Source of the DNA: Chloroflexi bacterium RBG_16_57_11
Lineage (GTDB): Bacteria; Chloroflexota; Anaerolineae; Anaerolineales; UBA4823
Length of the DNA: 6,924 nucleotides
NCBI GenBank assembly: GCA_001795165.1
Contig: MGNS01000099.1
Location: 42,720 to 49,643 of the forward strand
Direction: 5' to 3'
The notes under the pieces are model-generated. The model saw only the letters and a list, made by a program, of their open reading frames with translations. It was not told where the DNA came from and searched no databases. This document shows, one piece after another, positions 1 through 4,739 of this stretch. The stretch's first letter is position 1, and every line of letters begins with the position of its first letter. A program made the position numbers and the translations under genes.

Positions 1-60
1 AAACATCAGGATAAAGGCCAGCCAGCTCCACTGCCTTCGATTTATCTTGGTTTTGATCAT
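1..60 (-). CDS. 5' end of an exported or membrane-anchored protein, partial
   Basis: Only the first 20 codons are inside the window; the gene runs off the left edge. The peptide starts MIKTKINRRQWSWLAFILMF: a positively charged N-terminus (K3, K5, R8, R9) followed by a hydrophobic stretch, as in a signal peptide or signal anchor. The ATG at 60-58 is supported by a GGAG (minus strand, 72-69) eight bases upstream and by a TATAAT-like box further up. It points the same way as the multiheme cytochrome gene but a strong terminator lies between them, so it is probably transcribed separately. The function cannot be told from this fragment; another respiratory or cytochrome protein is possible from context only. 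Confidence 0.6.
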   Translation of the reverse strand, partial: MIKTKINRRQWSWLAFILMF

Positions 61-68
61 TTCGCTGT

Positions 69-72
69 CTCC
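69..72 (-). promoter_or_regulatory. Ribosome binding site of the left-edge gene
   Basis: GGAG on the minus strand, eight bases before the ATG at 60. It is the main support for reading the left-edge fragment as a real gene start. Confidence 0.55.
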
Positions 73-139
73 GTTCGTTAGGTCATTTACCCTAATGATC
101 GATGGCTGAATTGGTTTCTCACCCCATCATTCTAAGGTG

Positions 140-145
140 ATTATA
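140..145 (-). promoter_or_regulatory. Possible -10 box for the left-edge gene
   Basis: A perfect TATAAT on the minus strand about 80 bases before the start codon at 60 and downstream of the terminator at 197-230. No good -35 hexamer is present at 16-18 bp (an ATGACA lies 20 bp upstream), so this is a candidate only. A short inverted repeat (TTAGG, 8 bases, CCTAA; 78-95) lies between it and the ribosome site and could be an operator or chance. Confidence 0.35.
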
Positions 146-196
146 TACACAGGAAAAGTGGGAAATGTCATTTTCTCGAGTGGATAGATGTAATAT

Positions 197-230
197 AAAA
201 ACTGCGCCAGGCGGTGCCGGCGCAGTTTTT
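197..230. terminator. Bidirectional Rho-independent terminator
   Basis: A 12-bp perfect stem (197-208 with 219-230) of the form AAAAACTGCGCC / GGCGCAGTTTTT, with a loop that can itself form a GGC/GCC mini-stem (210-212 with 216-218). The GC-rich core is flanked by A and T runs, so an RNA from either strand would end in a U tract. On the minus strand it lies 27 bases after the TAA at 257-259, the stop of the extended cytochrome frame, which fits the end of the full-length gene. It separates the cytochrome from the left-edge gene. Confidence 0.9.
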
Positions 231-256
231 CTAAAATAAAGTTTACCAGGTTGTGA

Positions 257-451
257 TTACGGCGTTGCAGGAGGAGAATGGTAGTCGGTGGCTGCCTCGA
301 TCAGTGTTGCGTCATCCATTGCCAACGGTGTATCGGGCACATGGCAGTGGCGGCAGGCTGAGTTCAGGCTGATCTGTGAGTTGGCATAGGTTACTTCATT
401 ACCGTTCGCGTCCTGAACGGTATAATATTGCTCGATCAGCGTTGGGTCGAT
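257..451 (-). pseudogene. In-frame C-terminal part of the cytochrome after an amber stop, with the eighth haem motif
   Basis: After the TAG at 454-452 the same minus-strand frame is open for 64 more codons and ends with TAA at 259-257. The translated segment starts IDPTLIEQYYTVQDANGNEV and contains a perfect haem-binding motif CRHCH (plus-strand 341-355), the same motif type that occurs seven times before the stop. The upstream end GDIRTHLM runs smoothly into IDP; as I recall, related multiheme cytochromes have a GDIRTH-type segment followed by a final CxxCH. So this looks like the true C-terminus of one octaheme protein of about 421 residues, separated by one substitution (for example CAG to TAG). 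Options are a recent nonsense mutation, an assembly or sequencing error, or stop readthrough. A separate gene is unlikely because no start codon with a ribosome site is seen. Confidence 0.75.
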
Positions 452-1522
452 CTACATCAGGTGTGTGCGGATATCACCCATGAACCTTGCCGGGTCAGCC
501 CAGGCCGACTTGACGATTTTCGGCATATGACATTCCAAGCAAGGCAAGTTCATCGCCGCGTGTTTGGCGTTTTTCTGCTCCTTCGCTTTTTCGAAATGGC
601 AGTTGATACATTGCGTGCGGGTTGTGGGAAGCTTGGCTTCCTCCAGCTGCTTTACCCCTTCGTGCGGGTTATGGCATAGGACACAATCCAAAGCCGCATG
701 TTTTCCCTGGAATAGCTCCTCATACTGTTCGTGATGCTCGATAAAGCCATCTTTGGCATCCACCTGTTCTACCTCACCACGCCGGTGGCATTTACCGCAC
801 GCTTCTGCATCACGGTCGATCTTCATCTCAAAGCCCTGCGGGTTGCCCATGTGTAGACCCCCTGGGCCATGGCATGCTTCGCAGCGCACGCCCGGCTGTG
901 CCCAGGTGCCTACAATCCCGGGCAGGTCATCCTGGTTGCCATTCGGGCCGTAGCCTGTGGTATGGCAAGCGCCGCAATCATAAGGCAATTTTTCTGTGCC
1001 AGACTTGTAGGTCACCCAATCGGCGTCTTTGTTTAAAGATGGATTGGCATAGTTCCACTGGTTCAGGTATTCCGTGTTGCCGGTTTTTCCTGGCTCGTCG
1101 GTGATGATATAGCCGTCTTTGTCCATAAAACGCGCTTTCCACCAATAACCACCGATCACATAGGAGATGTCCTCCCAAGTGTAACCTTGCGGCAGCTCGC
1201 TCAGCTTGCGGAATGGATACTCCGGTGGTTTACCGCCTTCGATCTTGTTCAATTTCCAGGGATGGCCCGATTGAATATACGTATCGTAGATTTCCCGGTG
1301 ACAGCCGCCGCATGCAGCGTCGCCTACGTATTGCGCGCCCCCAGCTGCAGCGTCTTTCCCTGCCGGTCCGGGTGGTCCGTCGGCGCCTGGTGGGCCTTGT
1401 GGCCCTTCTGGCCCCGGAGGGCCAGCTGGTCCAACCTGGCCTTCGGCACCTTGTGCGCCGGTGCAGGCAACGAGTAGTACTACGACTGCCAAAAATATTC
1501 CCATTATGGCCAGTTTTTTCAT
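452..1522 (-). CDS. Multiheme c-type cytochrome lipoprotein with collagen-like stalk (seven CxxCH before an amber stop)
   Basis: The product is 356 aa from the ATG at 1522. Residues 1-20 are a lipoprotein signal with lipobox LVAC; C20 would be lipidated, anchoring the protein outside the membrane. Residues 22-57 are 12 uninterrupted Gly-X-Y triplets, a collagen-like stalk. The rest binds haem: CxxCH at 71-75, 183-187, 214-218, 242-246, 280-284, 305-309 and 328-332. Extra histidines, such as H87 in QSGHPWK and H263/H264, could be distal ligands. It resembles cytochrome c554-type or doubled-CxxCH multiheme proteins; the exact family is not certain. Its role is electron transfer at the cell surface, perhaps to an extracellular or periplasmic acceptor; the substrate cannot be read. 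The start at 1522 is chosen over 1558 because AAAGGAG lies eight bases before it and the signal peptide begins there. The frame ends early at TAG; an eighth CxxCH follows in frame. It is transcribed divergently from the kinase gene. Confidence 0.88.
   Translation of the reverse strand: MKKLAIMGIFLAVVVLLVACTGAQGAEGQVGPAGPPGPEGPQGPPGADGPPGPAGKDAAAGGAQYVGDAACGGCHREIYDTYIQSGHPWKLNKIEGGKPPEYPFRKLSELPQGYTWEDISYVIGGYWWKARFMDKDGYIITDEPGKTGNTEYLNQWNYANPSLNKDADWVTYKSGTEKLPYDCGACHTTGYGPNGNQDDLPGIVGTWAQPGVRCEACHGPGGLHMGNPQGFEMKIDRDAEACGKCHRRGEVEQVDAKDGFIEHHEQYEELFQGKHAALDCVLCHNPHEGVKQLEEAKLPTTRTQCINCHFEKAKEQKNAKHAAMNLPCLECHMPKIVKSAWADPARFMGDIRTHLM
1352..1459 (-). repeat. Collagen-like Gly-X-Y repeat region of the cytochrome
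   Basis: Twelve Gly-X-Y triplets without interruption (residues 22-57), beginning two residues after the lipidated cysteine. Proline is common at X and Y (GPP three times, GPA twice) with charged residues interspersed (GAE, GPE, GAD, GKD). In known bacterial collagen-like proteins such segments form trimeric rods; whether 12 triplets suffice here is unproven. Confidence 0.9.
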
Positions 1523-1530
1523 GAAGCATT

Positions 1531-1537
1531 CTCCTTT
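1531..1537 (-). promoter_or_regulatory. Ribosome binding site deciding the cytochrome start
   Basis: AAAGGAG on the minus strand, eight bases upstream of the ATG at 1522. It lies inside the longer reading that would begin at 1558, so it argues for the shorter form starting MKKLAIMG, which also gives a normal lipoprotein signal. Confidence 0.8.
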
Positions 1538-1600
1538 CGAGGCGTAATCAACCGGCAAGTAAGTCTGTTTTTATCATTTGGATCCGTATGAACGCTTAGG

Positions 1601-1609
1601 ATTCTATCA
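1601..1609 (-). promoter_or_regulatory. Possible extended -10 promoter for the cytochrome gene
   Basis: The minus strand reads TGATAGAAT, an extended -10 form (TGN then TAGAAT), about 80 bases upstream of the start at 1522. No convincing -35 is present, which would fit an extended -10 or activator-dependent promoter. A second TAGAAT occurs on the minus strand at 1686-1691. Confidence 0.35.
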
Positions 1610-1695
1610 CAAGAAATGAGAGACTGATGAGAAGGCTATCCGTCCTCCTAACCCCCATATATAGTCATTATCCCCCAATATTGATATTCTATCCC

Positions 1696-1708
1696 GGTAA
1701 CAATTACC
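1696..1708. promoter_or_regulatory. Inverted repeat GGTAA-N3-TTACC in the divergent promoter region
   Basis: A perfect 5-bp inverted repeat with a 3-base spacer, between the divergent cytochrome and kinase genes. A related TACC/GGTA inverted repeat lies at 1791-1803. It could be a regulator binding site; no known operator is matched with confidence. Confidence 0.3.
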
Positions 1709-1726
1709 CAATAAAACCCATCGATA

Positions 1727-1740
1727 ATCAACCAATTGAT
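1727..1740. promoter_or_regulatory. Inverted repeat ATCAA-N4-TTGAT upstream of the kinase -10
   Basis: A perfect 5-bp inverted repeat with a 4-base spacer, ending 11 bases before a TATAAT box and so covering the place of the -35. The arms are those of an FNR/CRP-family box, but in the opposite order to the FNR consensus TTGAT-N4-ATCAA, so it is not called as an FNR site. It could be an operator for another dimeric regulator. Confidence 0.35.
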
Positions 1741-1751
1741 AAAGATTAGTA

Positions 1752-1757
1752 TATAAT
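1752..1757 (+). promoter_or_regulatory. Possible -10 box for the kinase-regulator operon
   Basis: A perfect TATAAT 50 bases before the kinase ATG. No -35 match lies at 16-18 bp; TTGATA at 1736-1741 is only 10 bp away, too close. The promoter may need an activator, or the box may be chance in this AT-rich region. Confidence 0.4.
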
Positions 1758-1790
1758 TAATACGACAGGATTTTCACGACTGACTGTGCG

Positions 1791-1803
1791 TACCGTATTG
1801 GTA
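1791..1803. promoter_or_regulatory. Inverted repeat TACC-N5-GGTA just before the kinase start codon
   Basis: A 4-bp inverted repeat with a 5-base spacer that ends four bases before the ATG at 1808, where a ribosome site would normally lie. No Shine-Dalgarno sequence is recognisable there. It may be an operator (NarL-type heptamers are TACYYMT-like; ATTGGTA read in reverse is a 6 of 7 match) or a weak hairpin limiting translation. The evidence is weak. Confidence 0.25.
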
Positions 1804-1807
1804 ACTG

Positions 1808-3337
1808 ATGAATATCACCCTGGTCTATTTTATTTATGGTCTGGCCTTCTTCAGCATGGGATTGGCTATGCTGTTGGAATCCGGCCGCTCGCCGCTGCTG
1901 GCTGAGGCGGCAGTGCTGTTGCCTTTAGCTGTGTTTGGTTTTATACACGGTAGCCATGAATGGCTGGAAATGTTCCTGGAGGAGAGTGAGGGGTTTACTA
2001 CACAGAATACATTATGGCTCAGCTGGCTTCGGGTATTCATCCTGCTGATTTCCTTCGTCGCCCTTTTGATATTTTCCCTTCGTATGCTTCAGCTGGAGAA
2101 ATACATCGGTGGTCAGCACCGCAATTATTGGATCATGGGTCTGGTAGGTTATTCACTTTTAATTTTCTTATTGACCACCATTGCATGGTCGCGCCAAAGC
2201 GACCTCTTGACCCATGTGGATGCCAGCTTGCGCTATTTTTTGGCGGTCCCTGCAGCGGCCCTCGCTGGAGTGGCTATGCAACTACGAGCGTCACGGGCGA
2301 GGCGCGAGGGCAATCCAAGACTGGGTCTGAGTTTTACTGGAGCAGCGGTAGGTTTCCTTATCTACGCCACCACCCAGATGGTAGTGCCTCCCGTGAACAT
2401 GTTTCTGGGAAATACTCTGAATACCGCTAATTTCATTGGATTTGCCGGGATCCCAATCCAGGTCGTCCGGGCTGCGATGGCTGTCTTGATTACCGTCAGT
2501 TTGCTTCAGGGTATCCAGGCAGCTGAGGTCGAGCGTCAAAATCAGCTCCTGGCTGCGCAGCAAGCGCGGGTAGAGGCATTGGAGCAGGTACGGTTGGAGC
2601 TGATCAAGCGGGAGGCTATGCGCCAGGAGCTGTTGCGCCATATCGTCATCGCCCAGGAGGATGAGCGCGCCCGGATCGCACGTGAGCTGCACGACGAAAC
2701 CTCACAGATCTTGACCGCGTTTAGCTTTCATCTGGCGGCATTACGCAACGCCGATCCCCGAAACCCTAAAATCACGGAGCAGCTGCAATACCTTCAAAGC
2801 TTAAGCCGCCAGATGTCCGAAGGGATTTATCGGCTGGTGCGCGATCTTCGCCCCGCGCAACTGGATGATCTAGGCCTTGTAGCGGCGCTGCAATACCTGG
2901 TGGAAGAAGTGCGCCATCGCCTGGATCTGAAAGTAGATTTTCAAATCGTTGGTGAGCGGCGTCGGTTAGACCCGTTGGCCGAGACCGTCCTCTTTCGAGT
3001 GGCACAGGAAGCGATAACCAATGTGGCGCGCCATGCAGGCGTCTTCGATGCTCAAATGGAGCTTGAATTCGAAGAGAACCAGCTTACCCTCCAGGTTACC
3101 GATCAAGGAACTGGTTTCGACGCCCGATCTTTTCCAAACCTGGGGTTGGGCTGGGGAGTGGCCGGCATGCACGAGCGGGCTGAGTCGATTGGAGGTCGTC
3201 TGATCCTGACCTCCACAGTTGGCTCGGGTACAAATGTGAAAATCATCGTTCCCATCGGTCCGAAAAATAACCAAACAAACGATACGCTCCACCAGATCAT
3301 GAAACCTGAGGAGTTGATATGGAGACCATCCGCTTGA
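1808..3337 (+). CDS. Membrane-bound sensor histidine kinase, NarL-system (HisKA_3) type
   Basis: 509 aa. It autophosphorylates on a histidine and passes the phosphate to the regulator encoded next to it. Residues 1-236 look like about seven membrane helices (near 3-23, 31-48, 72-94, 107-127, 140-158, 171-192, 212-235), with a conserved-looking motif FGFIHGSHEWLEMF at 43-56; I do not recognise this as a named sensor domain, and no periplasmic ligand domain is seen. Residues 237-280 form a charged helical linker. The HisKA_3 dimerisation domain has ERARIARELHDETSQ (286-300) with phospho-acceptor H295. The ATPase domain has N-box EAITNVARHA (N405), G1 DQGTGFD (432-438) and G2 GLGWGVAGMHERAESIGG (446-463), so it should be active. 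A TAA in frame at 1802-1804 rules out an earlier ATG. No clear ribosome site is seen. The last 19 bases overlap the regulator gene. The stimulus is unknown; redox or an electron acceptor is a guess from neighbours. Confidence 0.93.
   Translation: MNITLVYFIYGLAFFSMGLAMLLESGRSPLLAEAAVLLPLAVFGFIHGSHEWLEMFLEESEGFTTQNTLWLSWLRVFILLISFVALLIFSLRMLQLEKYIGGQHRNYWIMGLVGYSLLIFLLTTIAWSRQSDLLTHVDASLRYFLAVPAAALAGVAMQLRASRARREGNPRLGLSFTGAAVGFLIYATTQMVVPPVNMFLGNTLNTANFIGFAGIPIQVVRAAMAVLITVSLLQGIQAAEVERQNQLLAAQQARVEALEQVRLELIKREAMRQELLRHIVIAQEDERARIARELHDETSQILTAFSFHLAALRNADPRNPKITEQLQYLQSLSRQMSEGIYRLVRDLRPAQLDDLGLVAALQYLVEEVRHRLDLKVDFQIVGERRRLDPLAETVLFRVAQEAITNVARHAGVFDAQMELEFEENQLTLQVTDQGTGFDARSFPNLGLGWGVAGMHERAESIGGRLILTSTVGSGTNVKIIVPIGPKNNQTNDTLHQIMKPEELIWRPSA
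3308..3313 (+). promoter_or_regulatory. Ribosome binding site of the response regulator, inside the kinase gene
   Basis: GAGGAG five bases before the ATG at 3319. It lies within the kinase coding sequence and supports the overlapping start and translational coupling of the pair. Confidence 0.75.
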
Positions 3338-4005
3338 TGCTCGTCGACGATCACGATGTGGTACGGACGGGATTGAAAACCTTTCTGGAAACCCAGGACG
3401 GCATGCAGGTGATTGCCGAGGCGGATAACGGTGCTGCTGCTATCCGATTGGCACAAGAGCTGTCCCCACAGGTGATTGTGATGGATATTTCCATGGCTGG
3501 TTTGGATGGCATGGAAGCTACACGGCAAATAAAAGCGGTCCGACCAGAGTGTAAAGTACTGGCGTTGACTGTCCATGCCGATGAGCAGTATTTCTTCCAA
3601 ATGCTGGCCGCAGGTGCCGAAGGATATGTCACCAAAAAGGTTGCCGCCGAAGAGCTGGTGGAGGCGATCCGAGCCGTGGCGGCCGGAAATGTTTATTTAC
3701 AGCCTGCGCTGGCTTCATGGCTGCTCAAAGACTATCGCCGTCTGCTCTCGCAGACCACCCATCGGCATCCTCTGGATGTGGAAAAGAACCAAACACCTGG
3801 ATTGGAGAAACTTTCACGCCGTGAATTACAAGTATTGGAATGCGTTGCTCAAGGCATGACCAGCGTCCAGATTGGAGAAGCGCTGGAGATCAGCCCGAAG
3901 ACGGTCGCCCGTCACCGTGAGCGCATCATGGGCAAGCTGAATATGCACTCCAGCGCCGAGCTGGTGCGATTTGCCATAAGAACTGGCCTGGTGGACATCA
4001 ACTAA
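3319..4005 (+). CDS. NarL/FixJ-family response regulator (receiver plus LuxR-type HTH)
   Basis: 228 aa, the normal length for the family. The N-terminal receiver domain (about 4-122) has the acidic pair D10/D11, phospho-acceptor D56 in VMDIS, the switch T84 and the conserved K106. A linker (about 135-162) joins a LuxR-type helix-turn-helix (about 163-227) with LSRRELQVLECVAQG and ISPKTVARHRERIMGKL, which binds DNA. All key residues are present. The gene overlaps the kinase by 19 bases, so the two are co-translated partners. It is followed by a strong terminator. Likely targets are nearby promoters: the divergent cytochrome gene, its own operon, or the ccm operon downstream; this is inferred from position only. 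Confidence 0.95.
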   Translation: METIRLMLVDDHDVVRTGLKTFLETQDGMQVIAEADNGAAAIRLAQELSPQVIVMDISMAGLDGMEATRQIKAVRPECKVLALTVHADEQYFFQMLAAGAEGYVTKKVAAEELVEAIRAVAAGNVYLQPALASWLLKDYRRLLSQTTHRHPLDVEKNQTPGLEKLSRRELQVLECVAQGMTSVQIGEALEISPKTVARHRERIMGKLNMHSSAELVRFAIRTGLVDIN

Positions 4006-4038
4006 ATTCCATCGCCAAGAGATCGTCAACAATGCTAC

Positions 4039-4072
4039 TACAGCCTTGCGATCAAGAAAACGCAAGGCTGTA
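4039..4072 (+). terminator. Rho-independent terminator after the two-component operon
   Basis: A 12-bp perfect stem (4039-4050 with 4061-4072; TACAGCCTTGCG and its complement) with a 10-base loop, 33 bases after the regulator stop. A T-rich tract ending in TTCTTTTTTC follows after a few bases. It separates the kinase-regulator operon from the ccm genes, which therefore need their own promoter. Confidence 0.82.
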
Positions 4073-4132
4073 TCCATTCTTTTTCAAGGTAGTCTTTCTC
4101 ATGTTTTCTTTTTCAGCGTCTCAGGTTCTATT

Positions 4133-4172
4133 AATCTTACTGTGACAGAATTCCATAGCAACTAGTAAGATT
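4133..4172. repeat. Perfect 9-bp inverted repeat upstream of ccmE
   Basis: AATCTTACT (4133-4141) and AGTAAGATT (4164-4172) are exact reverse complements separated by 22 bases, about 50 bases before the ccmE start. The arm centres are 31 bp apart, close to three helical turns. No T tract follows, so it is not a terminator; a pair of regulator half-sites or an mRNA hairpin in the ccmE leader are possible. No clear -35/-10 pair is seen in 4090-4220. Confidence 0.5.
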
Positions 4173-4204
4173 GTTCAAAAAAGCGCAAGAAGGATCGTCA
4201 TTGC

Positions 4205-4209
4205 GGAGG
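4205..4209 (+). promoter_or_regulatory. ccmE: Ribosome binding site of ccmE with long spacing
   Basis: GGAGG 11 bases before the ATG at 4221, a strong core with slightly longer than usual spacing. No closer start codon in frame competes. Confidence 0.65.
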
Positions 4210-4220
4210 AAAACTTTATT

Positions 4221-4739
4221 ATGGAGCAAACTGCCATTTCAGAGAGCAAATCAAATGGGCGGATAAAATTCATCATTGGCGGACTACTGATCGTTGCCGC
4301 GGTCGTCTATCTCATCATCTCGTCTACAAAGGCCAGCGCGCAGTATTTCCTGACCGTAGATGAGCTCATCAACAAAGGAAGCAGCGTACAAGGCCGCGAT
4401 CTACGCCTCTCCGGTGCAGTCATTGGCGATTCGATCCAATATGATCCACAGACATTAAACCTGACTTTCACGATCGCCAGTATCCCAGGTAACAACAAGG
4501 AAATTGAGCAGCTCGGTGGGCTGGCTGAGGTCCTTCACCAGGCAGTGTCGGATCCCAACCGCCAACGAATTCAGGTGAGCTACAACGGCCCCAAACCCGA
4601 CCTGCTGCGCAATGAAGCGCAAGCAATCATCACCGGTCAAATAGGCCAGGATGGCACGTTCCATGCTGATGAACTGCTTCTAAAATGTCCAACGAAGTAT
4701 GAAGAGGCTGTGCCAGACCAGGCCGAAGGATCATCTTAA
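4221..4739 (+). CDS. ccmE: Cytochrome c maturation protein CcmE, haem chaperone of the CxxxY type
   Basis: 172 aa, a usual CcmE length. CcmE is a membrane-anchored chaperone outside the membrane that binds haem covalently and hands it to CcmF. A cytoplasmic N-terminus (1-15) leads to one membrane helix (about 16-35), then an OB-fold beta domain (about 42-150) with the family pattern FLTVDELI, VQGRDLRLSGAV and QAIITGQIGQDGTFHADELLLKCPTKYEE. In the classical family the haem ligand is His in an HxxxY motif; here the position is C156 in C-P-T-K-Y160, the CxxxY variant known from archaea, Desulfovibrio and some other bacteria. It is the first gene of its operon and its TAA shares an A with the ccmF ATG (TAATG), implying coupled translation. 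Identification is firm. Confidence 0.95.
   Translation: MEQTAISESKSNGRIKFIIGGLLIVAAVVYLIISSTKASAQYFLTVDELINKGSSVQGRDLRLSGAVIGDSIQYDPQTLNLTFTIASIPGNNKEIEQLGGLAEVLHQAVSDPNRQRIQVSYNGPKPDLLRNEAQAIITGQIGQDGTFHADELLLKCPTKYEEAVPDQAEGSS
4725..4730 (+). promoter_or_regulatory. ccmF: Ribosome binding site of ccmF inside ccmE
   Basis: GAAGGA eight bases before the ATG at 4739. It supports the start at the TAATG junction. Confidence 0.6.

Noticed and set aside
452..454. TAG read as pyrrolysine or as a genome-wide sense codon.
   Set aside because: ccmF ends at TAG at its normal length, no suppressor tRNA is in view, and pyrrolysine is known mainly from methylamine methyltransferases. A mutation or sequence error is simpler.
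428..679. An 83-codon plus-strand open frame opposite the cytochrome 3' end.
   Set aside because: It lies antisense to the haem-binding coding sequence, which accounts for the codon pattern; no family features or ribosome site support it.
1213..1529. Open frames on both strands across the signal and collagen-like part of the cytochrome, rich in Arg and Pro.
   Set aside because: They are by-products of the GC-rich Gly-Pro codons in other frames; they have low-complexity composition, no ribosome site and no recognisable domain.
1523..1558. A longer cytochrome reading starting at 1558 with 12 extra residues (MPVDYASKGECF).
   Set aside because: It would place a non-signal segment before a clean lipoprotein signal peptide, and it covers the AAAGGAG ribosome site that serves the ATG at 1522.
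1727..1740. ATCAA-N4-TTGAT as an FNR (anaerobic regulator) box.
   Set aside because: The FNR consensus is TTGAT-N4-ATCAA; here the half-sites are in the opposite order. It is kept only as an unassigned inverted repeat.
1736..1757. TTGATA and TATAAT as a -35/-10 promoter pair.
   Set aside because: The spacer is only 10 bp, far shorter than the 16-18 bp needed.
2291..2692. A 133-codon minus-strand frame inside the kinase gene, and similar minus-strand frames within the regulator and ccmF.
   Set aside because: All lie wholly inside strongly identified genes and show no domain or ribosome site.
4133..4172. The 9-bp inverted repeat upstream of ccmE as a second terminator.
   Set aside because: The arms are AT-rich, the loop is 22 bases, and no T run follows on either strand.
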